A stretch of DNA of 64,000 bases. Origin: an uncultured Collinsella sp. (GTDB taxonomy: Bacteria > Actinomycetota > Coriobacteriia > Coriobacteriales > Coriobacteriaceae). The stretch spans positions 151,147 through 215,146 of the forward strand of contig CAUFBM010000001.1 of NCBI GenBank assembly GCA_959023295.1. Reading direction: 5' to 3'. Positions 57,701 to 64,000 of this stretch are shown piece after piece. The position numbers were made by a program, and so were the translations under genes. Below the pieces are notes generated by a model, which was not told where the DNA came from, searched no databases, and saw nothing but the letters and a program-made list of their open reading frames with translations. How positions within the stretch are numbered: position 1 is the first letter of the stretch; every line of letters starts with the position of its first letter.

Positions 57701-59799
57701 TCATCGATGCACCCACGGGCTCCGAGACGGCTACGCTGACGTTTGCCGGTACGGGCATCGAGGTTGTTTCCTGCAAGAATAACGATCGCGGCACGCTCGA
57801 GATTTCCATCGACGGCAAGGTCGTCGAAACGGTTGATACGTATGCCCCCTCGTCGCAGCGCCAGCAGACTGTGTTCTCCAAGGACGACCTTAAGCCGGGC
57901 GTTCATACCATTACCGTGCGCGCAACGGCGCAAAAGGGTACTGAGGCTGCCACGCGCGCCAAGGTGGAGCTTGACGCCTTCCGCGTCCTCGACAAGAACG
58001 CTGTTGCGGTGAATAAGATTACCGTTGCGTCTGCAAACGGTATGAACCTCCTGTCCAAGAGCGGTTCTACCCTTCAGATGGTTGCCAAGGTCGCCCCCGC
58101 CGACGCAACCGCCTCCGATGTGACGTGGTCGGTGCGCACCAAGAGCGGTGACGCTGCTGCGACTATCGATCAGAATGGTCTGCTGACCGTCAAGGGCGCC
58201 GGTGGCGTTGTCGAGGTCAAGGCCAGCGCAAAGGACAACTCCGGTGTTTCCGGTACGCGCGACATCACGCTTGCCGTTGCAGGCGAGACCACCAGCGTCG
58301 TCGAGGACTCCGTCGATAAGTCTCACCCGAACCCCGCTCTTACGTGGAATGGTTCGTGGAGCACGTGGGGCGGCGAGCCCGACAAGCATCACGGCGGTTC
58401 CAAGACCGAGGCAAGCGCCGGTGCGAGCGTGAGTATCACGTTTAACGGCACGGGCATTAAGGCCTATGCGCACAAGCACTTTAGCTGCGGCGCCTTTGAC
58501 GTTGAGCTCGATGGCGAGCAGCTCGATCGCATTGCCCTGGGCGAGGACGGTGCCGATGCCGCCATGACCAAGATCTTCGAGAAGACGGGTCTTAAGAACG
58601 GCGAGCATACGCTCAAGCTTACCGCCGTTGCCCGTGACGGCAAGACCGGCGCAAATATCGACTACTTTGAGGTCGTAGCTCCAAACTCCGTTGCGGATAA
58701 GACCTCCCTGCAGAAAGCCATCGAGGATAATGCGGGCAAGATGGAGGATGCGTACACCGCAGCTTCCTGGAAGCCGTTCAACGAGGCGTTCCAGGCCGCT
58801 CTCGATGTCATGAACAACGCCGATGCCACGGCAAAGCAGGTCGTGAAGGCTACGGATGATCTGACTTCTGCCGCCAAGGGACTTAAGGCCGCCGAGCTGC
58901 CTCTCCCCGAGGTCTCCGCCGATGCGGAGCTGAGGTTTGCCGCTATTGATTCTCAGTCCGCTGTGGTCCTTTGGGATGCCGTTGAGGGCGCTGCCTCGTA
59001 CCGCGTTACGTATACGGCGACTGGTCCGGCACGTGCCGCTGGTGCCCCGCAAGAAGTCACGGTCACCACTCCTTATGCGCACCTCACCGGTCTTGATGCC
59101 GATACGGCATACGACGTGAGCGTTGTTGCGCTCAACCGCGCTGGTGGCGCCTCTGCCAAGGCAATCGAGGACAGCTTCTCCACGCTTCCGATTGCTTCCG
59201 AGCAGGGACCGAGCACGCCTGCCGATGTCCAGGTGAAAGCGACCGAGGAGGACGGCAAGGCTAAGCTGAGCTGGACCGCATCGACCGATCCCATGGGCGG
59301 CAAGCTGAACTATCGCGTGTATCTCAACGGCCGCGAGCTTACCGTGACGGATAAGACATCCGTTATGCTCGAGGGCCTTGAGAAGAACGAGACGTATCAC
59401 GTACGTATCGTTGCCCAGTCCACGAGCGGTCAGTCTTCTCTGCCTGCTGCCGCGCACTTTGCGTACAAGGGACCCGAGAAGCCGGTTGAGCCCAACCCCG
59501 AGCCCAAGCCTGACCCCGAGCCCGAGCCTGACCCCGAGCCCGAGCCTAAGCCCGAGCCCAAGCCCGAGCCCAAGCCTGAGCCCAAGCCTGAGCCTACCCC
59601 CAACCCCGGTGGCAATACGGGCAACACGGGCACCAAGCCTGCTGGCAGCGGTACCGCCGCGGCCAAGCCCTCCGGTTCCTCCAAGAAGGACCTTCCCGCG
59701 GCCGGCGACGCCTCGATCATCGCCGCCGCACTCACCGGCGCCTCCGGTGTCGCCGCGCTGGCTGCCGCCCGCGCGATCGACCGCAAGCGTCGTCGCTAG
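54730..59799 (+). CDS. GH95 alpha-L-fucosidase (AfcA-like), cell-wall anchored
   Basis: This 1689-residue secreted enzyme should remove alpha-1,2-linked fucose from mucin or milk glycans. It starts with a long basic signal region (RRAFKRTLAFALAIALIAPN to AWAVAGS). The GH95 domain covers about 45-870: LWYRESASAHGG, LPIGNGDMGANVYGEV, FNEKTLWTGGP, the helical-barrel motif MNVNLQMNYWPVYSANLAES near 435 and GFGHRHMSHMLGLFPG near 655. Then come a fibronectin-like domain, two carbohydrate-binding beta-sandwich repeats (IYQGNWGDWNKDSVNYAG and LTWNGSWSTWGGEP) on each side of a Big_2 Ig domain, a FIVAR unit, two further fibronectin domains, a PEPKP linker and the tail DLPAAGDASIIAAALTG with DRKRRR. The start MANSRRPSP was chosen for its GGAAGGAG site. 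Confidence 0.93.
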   Translation: MANSRRPSPMHRARRAFKRTLAFALAIALIAPNPGIAWAVAGSGASAHKATDEATSALKLWYRESASAHGGNANDIWQKRTLPIGNGDMGANVYGEVATEHLTFNEKTLWTGGPSSSRPNYQGGNLENKGNNGQTLKDIQKLFAEGKSSQAANLCNQLTGTKDGYGSYQPWGDIYLKVNGLSDSGVTEYERSLDIENGLANVSFKQGDTTYNREFIASNPDNVIAGQLTSEGDPMNVEITFPSKQGGKTVASGNQLTLAGAVSDNQLKYDSVLKVNAEGGTVTASGDKLVVSGASRISFFLAAATDYKDDYPAYRTGESAEQLHARVQAVADAAANKGYDAVRADHVADVSALMSRVNLSLGDAAASDKPTDKLLEAYNNGTASEAERRLLETMLYQYGRYLTIASSRENSQLPSNLQGVWNNLMDPPWASDYHMNVNLQMNYWPVYSANLAESAKPLVSYVDGLREPGRVTAKIYAGIESAEGEANGFMAHTQNTPFGWTCPGWSFDWGWSPAAVPWILQNTYDAYRYTGDVEYLKSDIYPALREEAQLYAQLLVRDSDGKYVTSPTYSPEHGPRTAGNTYEQALIWQLFHDAIEAGKVVGEDPEVLAVWQEKFDNLRTPIEIGSDGQIKEWYTEEAFNKDANGNSLGEGFGHRHMSHMLGLFPGTLISVDTPEWFAAARVSMNLRTDESTGWGMGQRINTWAHLRDGDRAYKLLGDQFKNGIYPNLWDLHPLPGGSTFQIDGNFGATSGISEMLLQSSGGYIDMLPALPSAWSKGSVEGLVARGNFVVSMDWDESRLTSATIESRNGGTATVNVPGCSLGVVTDAQGNPVDYKVLSNDRISFETEQGGVYTLSMIPATTKLAAPSGLRAVKAANNVAELSWNAVEAPEGADVTYAVMRKIGDGDWATCVSDLKETSFTDGEAYDILGKVSYRVCAVSNGTAGELSAAADVQDLRNMAGMIDDQDSRVIYQGNWGDWNKDSVNYAGTIKFIDAPTGSETATLTFAGTGIEVVSCKNNDRGTLEISIDGKVVETVDTYAPSSQRQQTVFSKDDLKPGVHTITVRATAQKGTEAATRAKVELDAFRVLDKNAVAVNKITVASANGMNLLSKSGSTLQMVAKVAPADATASDVTWSVRTKSGDAAATIDQNGLLTVKGAGGVVEVKASAKDNSGVSGTRDITLAVAGETTSVVEDSVDKSHPNPALTWNGSWSTWGGEPDKHHGGSKTEASAGASVSITFNGTGIKAYAHKHFSCGAFDVELDGEQLDRIALGEDGADAAMTKIFEKTGLKNGEHTLKLTAVARDGKTGANIDYFEVVAPNSVADKTSLQKAIEDNAGKMEDAYTAASWKPFNEAFQAALDVMNNADATAKQVVKATDDLTSAAKGLKAAELPLPEVSADAELRFAAIDSQSAVVLWDAVEGAASYRVTYTATGPARAAGAPQEVTVTTPYAHLTGLDADTAYDVSVVALNRAGGASAKAIEDSFSTLPIASEQGPSTPADVQVKATEEDGKAKLSWTASTDPMGGKLNYRVYLNGRELTVTDKTSVMLEGLEKNETYHVRIVAQSTSGQSSLPAAAHFAYKGPEKPVEPNPEPKPDPEPEPDPEPEPKPEPKPEPKPEPKPEPTPNPGGNTGNTGTKPAGSGTAAAKPSGSSKKDLPAAGDASIIAAALTGASGVAALAAARAIDRKRRR

Positions 59800-59908
59800 T
59801 AACGCCTGCCGGGGCAGGCCTGCTTGTTGGCGGGCCTGCCTCTCAGGCTGTAAGGGCGGGCGCTACGGCGTTCGGTTCTAATACCTAATCATTCCGAAAG
59901 GGGATTGT

Positions 59909-62900
59909 ATGTTCAAACACGCCAAGTCATTGAGGAGGGTGGGAGCCCAGGCAATCTTGTCTGCTGCGCTGCTTTTTGCGGCGGCAGGCCCGCTTGCTGT
60001 GGTCCCGACGCCCGCGTTTGCCGCTGACGCGCCTCAGCAAAATGCCGTGAGGCCCAACAGCGCGCAGTATAAGTATCAGAAAGACGAGCTTGCTGCGTTC
60101 TGTCATTTTGGCCCCAACACGTTTAATGAGATTGAGTGGGGCGAGCACTACGGCAACAAGGCTCCGAGTGAGATCTTTACGCTCACGGAGGATTTTGACG
60201 CCGAGAATTACGTCAAGACCATCAAGGAAGCAGGCTTTACGAGGCTTGTCGTTACCGCTAAGCATCATGACGGCTTCTGCACCTGGCAGTCCGATCTGAC
60301 CGAGTACGACATGGGCGGCGTGACCCAGTACAAGGGCGGCAAGGGCGATATCCTCGCTGAGCTTTCGGCTGCCTGCACTAAATATGACCTGGATATGGGT
60401 CTGTACCTGTCTCCCTGGGATATCCACGATCCCTCGTACGGTTATTCCAATGGCGAGGCTCCCGGTATCGGTACCTCGACCGATCCCAAGGTCAACTACA
60501 ACTTCTACTACGATGGCCAGCTTAGGGAGATCCTGGGTAACTCCAAGTACGGCAACAACGGCAAGTTCGTTGAGGTCTGGATGGACGGTGCCAAGGGTTC
60601 CGGCGCTAACGCTCAGGTCTACGACTTCCAGCGTTGGTACAACACCATTCATGAGCTCGAGGGCGACGACTGCCAGATCTTCCAGGGCGGCGACTTTGCC
60701 GGTATCCGCTGGATCGGCAACGAGAACGGTCTTGCGCATGACACCACCTGGGGTCCGTGCAAGACAGATAAGAATGCCAAGGACGGCTTCAACACTAACC
60801 TGAGCGGTGGCTACAGTAAGGGCTTCCCCGATGGCGACAAGTGGCTCGTCCCCGAGGCCGACGCCCGCATCACCTCCGGTTGGTTCTGGGGCACGACCAA
60901 GAACACGCCCAAGACGCTTACCGATCTGGGCAATATGTACTTCCAGTCCGTCGGCCACGGCGCTCCGCTGCTGCTGAACGTGCCGCCCAACAACAAGGGT
61001 AAGCTCGACCCCGCTATCGCCGACCGTGTTCGCGAGTTTGGTCAGAACATCAAGGATTCGTTTAAGGACGACCTGACGCGCGCCAACAAGAGCGGTCGCG
61101 CTGCCGCTACGGCAGAGGCCAGCAGCACTTGGAACGACAACGAGGCTTATGGCGCATCCAAGGTTCTGGACGGCAAGGACGATACGTATTGGTGCGCCAA
61201 GAATGCCGCCAATCAGTCGCTCACCGTTAAACTGCCCAAGCCTACGACGTTCGATGTCGTCTCCATCGAGGAGGCCATCCAAAACGGCCAGCGCATCTCT
61301 GGCTTCACGGTGTCCTACCAGACTGAGGAGAACGGCGCCTGGACCGACTTTGGTCGCGGTGGCACGATTGGCGCCAAGCGTCTGGTTCGTGGTACCGCAG
61401 TGACTGCCACGGCTGTCAAAGTCACGTTCACGACCCATAATTTTGGCGATGAGAGCCTGAATCTCCCGCAGATTTCCGAGATGGGCCTCTTCAAGGCATC
61501 CCGCGGTTTTGAGAAGCCGGCTCCGCTGCCCGAGGGCATGGTCGGTATCGATAACGCCGAGATGACCAAGACCGGCAATTGGAACGACGAGAAGATTGAC
61601 GGTTGCTTTAAGGGCACGAGCATGTGGACCACGCAGTCGGGCGCTACGGCTTCGTTCAAGTTCACGGGTACCAAGTTTGCCATCGTGGGCACCAAGGACC
61701 CCAACCACGGCACGTTTACCGTCTTCATCGACGGCGGCGCAGCCCAGACAATCAACACGCACGATTCTGTTCGCACCGTCCCGGCACTGCTCTTTGAGTC
61801 CGACACGCTTGAGGCTCGTGAGCACAACGTCGTGGTTACGGCAACGGGTACCGTCGGTATCGACGCTGCCGCCTACCTGAACAATGGCAGCACCGGTATG
61901 TTCGATTTCACCGAGACCAATGTCACCATGGATGAGGACAGCACTCATGCCTTCACCATCCGTCGTACCGGCGGATCCAAGGGTTCTGTGACGCTGGTCG
62001 TCCAGCCTGAGCCCGGCTCTGCCATCCAGGACAACTTCGATACCACGCCGCAGGAGGTTACCTTCGCAAACGGCGAGACCGAGAAGCAGGTCAATATCAA
62101 GACCCGTCGTGTTGTGACCGGCTCTGCCGCCGACGGCGACAAGCAGTTCTCGGTTTCCCTTGCCGTTAAGACCGGCGAGGGTGCTGTCATTGGCTATCAC
62201 GGTGTGGCAGACGTCACCATTACCGATCTTGACGCTGCGTGCAACGCGCTCATCGCGCGCGCCGAGGCACTGGATACCTCTAACTTCAATGCCGATTCCG
62301 TTGCCAAGCTGACCGCTGCCATCGAGGCCGCCCACAACGCTGCCGACAACGGTAGTGTTTCGGGTGTCGAGGTACGCAAGGCCATGAAGGCCCTGCAGTC
62401 CGCCATGGACAACCTGTCGTTTGCCTTCCCGGCTACGCAGGGCGAGACCGTGACCATTGAGGCCGAGCACGGCACTCTGATTGACGATCATTCGAATGAC
62501 AGGGACCAGTGGGGTGGCAATTACCCCATGGAGATCGTTGATTTTGAGGGCGCGAGCGGCGGCAAAATCGTAAACGCCATCAACAATGGCGATGCTGTTT
62601 CCTACCGCGTGAACGTCAAGCGCGCAGGCACGTACAGCGTCAAGCTTACGTACTCTTCGGGTTCTACGACAAATGCAATTAAGCTCTCCGACGATAACGG
62701 AGTGTTTGAGGTCATCGAATCCGTCTCCGCCGGTCATACGAACCCGCGCGAACTCAAGACCGTGACGTTCGATCTCGTTGCCAAGAAGCCTGGTACGACC
62801 ACCCTTACGGTCGGTACTCCCGGCAATGTCAGCGCGCCGCGCCTAGACAAGTTCGACATCACGCTCAAGGAGGCCGCCGTCGATAAGTCCGACCTGCAGA

Positions 62901-64000
62901 AGGCCGTCGACAAGGCTGACGAGCTGAGCTCCGAGGATTACACGACCGATTCTTGGCAGGCATTCCAGACCGTCCTCGCTGCGGCCCGTGAGATGCTCAA
63001 CAACGAGACTGCGACTCAGACTCAGGTCGACGGTGCCCTCGAGACGCTTGATAACGCCCGCAAGGCTCTCCATGCTGTGACTGTATTTGCCTTCCCGACC
63101 AAGTCGGGCGAGACCGCGACCATTGAGGCCGAAGACGGCACGATGCTCGATGATCATTCCAATGACACCGACCAGTGGAACAACACGTATCCCATGACGG
63201 TCATGAACCTCAACGGCGCCAGCGGCGGTAAGGTTGTGGACGCCATCATGAACGGTGACGCTATCTCCTACCGCGTGAAGGTCGAGCGCCCCGGTACCTA
63301 CCGCGTTACGCTTACGTACTTCTCTGGTTCTGAGGCTAACGCTGTCAAGCTGAGTGATAATGGTGGTGTGTTTGAGGCTGTTGATTCGGTTAGCGCCGGC
63401 GGCACAAACCCGACCGAGCTCAAGACCGTGACGTTTGACCTTGTTGCCAAGAAGGCCGGAACAACTACCCTTACGGTTGGCACCCCCGGCTCCGCTTCTG
63501 CTCCACGTTTGGACAAGTTCGACATCACGCTGGCCGCACCCGCTGTCGACAAGGCCGAGCTCCAGAAGGCCATCGACGATGCCGCCAAGCTGGTCGAGGA
63601 CGACTACACCGCCGAGACCTGGGCCGGCTTCGAGTCCGCCCTCGGCGCCGCCCGTGACGTGCTCGCGAACGGAGATGCCACCCAGGAGCAGGTCAACGAC
63701 GCCCTCAAGGCCCTGAACGACGCCCGCGGCGCCCTCGCCGAGAAGCCCGTTAAGCCGGCCGTCGACAAGGCCGCCCTCCAGAAGGCCGTCGACGACGCCG
63801 CCGAGCTGGCCGAGGACGGCTACACCGCCGATTCCTGGAAGCCCTTCGCCGCCGCCCTTAAGGCCGCCCGCGAGGTGCTCGCCGACGAGGAGGCCACCCA
63901 GGACCAGGTCAACGACGCCCTCAAGGCCCTGAACGACGCCCGCGGCGCCCTCGCCGAGAAGCCCGTTAAGCCGGCTGTCGACAAGGCCGCCCTCCAGAAG
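59909..64000 (+). CDS. GH29 alpha-L-fucosidase, multimodular, 3' end outside window
   Basis: At least 1364 residues of a secreted fucosidase are in the window; the frame is open to the end. It starts MFKHAKSLRRVGAQAILSAA behind an AAAGGGG site, with a signal peptide to about residue 38 (PTPAFAADA). The GH29 barrel (45-385) shows FCHFGPNTFNEIEWG, LVVTAKHHDGFCTW, LYLSPWDIH and the nucleophile Asp in VEVWMDGAKG near 226. Then come an F5/8C module, a beta-sandwich module, a Calx-beta-like domain, a FIVAR unit, two copies of a CBM6/35-like module (TIEAEHGTLIDDHSND near 848 and TIEAEDGTMLDDHSND near 1070), and tandem FIVAR repeats. The form of the barrel suggests the alpha-1,3/1,4-specific subfamily, which would complement the GH95 enzyme; this is an inference. 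Confidence 0.92.
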   Translation, partial: MFKHAKSLRRVGAQAILSAALLFAAAGPLAVVPTPAFAADAPQQNAVRPNSAQYKYQKDELAAFCHFGPNTFNEIEWGEHYGNKAPSEIFTLTEDFDAENYVKTIKEAGFTRLVVTAKHHDGFCTWQSDLTEYDMGGVTQYKGGKGDILAELSAACTKYDLDMGLYLSPWDIHDPSYGYSNGEAPGIGTSTDPKVNYNFYYDGQLREILGNSKYGNNGKFVEVWMDGAKGSGANAQVYDFQRWYNTIHELEGDDCQIFQGGDFAGIRWIGNENGLAHDTTWGPCKTDKNAKDGFNTNLSGGYSKGFPDGDKWLVPEADARITSGWFWGTTKNTPKTLTDLGNMYFQSVGHGAPLLLNVPPNNKGKLDPAIADRVREFGQNIKDSFKDDLTRANKSGRAAATAEASSTWNDNEAYGASKVLDGKDDTYWCAKNAANQSLTVKLPKPTTFDVVSIEEAIQNGQRISGFTVSYQTEENGAWTDFGRGGTIGAKRLVRGTAVTATAVKVTFTTHNFGDESLNLPQISEMGLFKASRGFEKPAPLPEGMVGIDNAEMTKTGNWNDEKIDGCFKGTSMWTTQSGATASFKFTGTKFAIVGTKDPNHGTFTVFIDGGAAQTINTHDSVRTVPALLFESDTLEAREHNVVVTATGTVGIDAAAYLNNGSTGMFDFTETNVTMDEDSTHAFTIRRTGGSKGSVTLVVQPEPGSAIQDNFDTTPQEVTFANGETEKQVNIKTRRVVTGSAADGDKQFSVSLAVKTGEGAVIGYHGVADVTITDLDAACNALIARAEALDTSNFNADSVAKLTAAIEAAHNAADNGSVSGVEVRKAMKALQSAMDNLSFAFPATQGETVTIEAEHGTLIDDHSNDRDQWGGNYPMEIVDFEGASGGKIVNAINNGDAVSYRVNVKRAGTYSVKLTYSSGSTTNAIKLSDDNGVFEVIESVSAGHTNPRELKTVTFDLVAKKPGTTTLTVGTPGNVSAPRLDKFDITLKEAAVDKSDLQKAVDKADELSSEDYTTDSWQAFQTVLAAAREMLNNETATQTQVDGALETLDNARKALHAVTVFAFPTKSGETATIEAEDGTMLDDHSNDTDQWNNTYPMTVMNLNGASGGKVVDAIMNGDAISYRVKVERPGTYRVTLTYFSGSEANAVKLSDNGGVFEAVDSVSAGGTNPTELKTVTFDLVAKKAGTTTLTVGTPGSASAPRLDKFDITLAAPAVDKAELQKAIDDAAKLVEDDYTAETWAGFESALGAARDVLANGDATQEQVNDALKALNDARGALAEKPVKPAVDKAALQKAVDDAAELAEDGYTADSWKPFAAALKAAREVLADEEATQDQVNDALKALNDARGALAEKPVKPAVDKAALQK
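62444..63530 (+). repeat. Duplicated 222-residue CBM plus FIVAR unit in the GH29 gene
   Basis: The segment starting at 62444 (GAGACCGTGACCATTGAGGC) recurs at 63110 in frame, 666 bases on, and the two coded modules share most residues, including DDHSND, NGDA(V/I)SYRV and KLSD. Internal duplication of a sugar-binding module is likely. Confidence 0.85.
63540..64000 (+). repeat. Tandem FIVAR repeats with 216-base period
   Basis: Units of 72 residues (VDKAALQKAVDDAAELAEDG type) repeat at DNA level with very few changes: the block from CCCGTTAAGCCGGC at 63746 recurs at 63962. Base use is nearly all GCC/GAG/AAG type, more GC-rich than the rest of the gene. The array continues past the window. Confidence 0.85.

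Noticed and set aside
59927..62737. A 936-codon open frame antisense to the GH29 gene
   Set aside because: The plus-strand gene has a signal peptide, catalytic motifs and ribosome site; the antisense frame is open only because of GC-rich codon use and has no domains.

Overview
The window looks like a chromosomal segment of a gut Actinobacterium of the Coriobacteriia, most likely Collinsella or a close relative. Reasons: a high-GC backbone, an actinobacterial dnaK-grpE-dnaJ-hspR operon, a mannose-family PTS with its DUF956 partner, many giant secreted glycosidases with FIVAR and F5/8C modules and LPxTG-like tails, and Coriobacteria-type small ferredoxin and redox genes. The genus is an inference from gene content, not from a database search.

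Layout. (1) 1-2516: end of an NAD biosynthesis operon, nadB (cut by the window edge), nadC and the repressor niaR. (2) 2718-7861: a small ferredoxin on the minus strand, then the heat-shock operon dnaK-grpE-dnaJ-hspR. clpB (12558-15185) lies apart but its promoter carries the same 25-bp inverted motif as dnaK, so HspR probably controls both. (3) 8148-12089: a YbhJ-like aconitase-family hydratase, a HicA/HicB toxin-antitoxin pair and a membrane-anchored unknown. (4) 15322-22540: two unknown proteins, a minus-strand TetR plus multi-pass membrane protein pair, and, divergent from it, a large FAD/Fe-S oxidoreductase with hypA; two TTGAC-N5-GTCAA palindromes sit between the divergent units. (5) 22946-26228: a mannose-family PTS (EIIAB, EIIC, EIID) and DUF956.

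(6) 26395-37202: a 10.8-kb integrative mobilizable element in the 3' half of a tRNA-Arg(CCT) gene. Going inward from its right end it has a tyrosine integrase, unknown genes, a DnaB-like ATPase, MobC, a VirD4-like coupling protein, a relaxase, a GC-rich possible oriT region, and as cargo a BcgI-like restriction-modification system. The specificity gene of this system is split by a (AG)7.5 dinucleotide tract in such a way that loss of one AG unit would restore a full-length protein: a probable phase-variable switch. Beyond the right end are tandem tRNA-3'-end remnants.

(7) 37951-64000: five consecutive very large secreted glycosidases: GH2 beta-galactosidase, GH20 beta-hexosaminidase, GH84 hexosaminidase, GH95 alpha-fucosidase and GH29 alpha-fucosidase (cut by the window end). 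Together they could strip fucose, galactose and N-acetylhexosamines from mucin O-glycans or milk-type oligosaccharides at the cell surface. The GH2 gene has a frameshift between its signal peptide and the enzyme.

Intergenic regions are unusually rich in imperfect palindromes of several families, one of which (starting AGTTGCGGTGAAATAG) occurs four times. No rRNA genes and no CRISPR array were seen.
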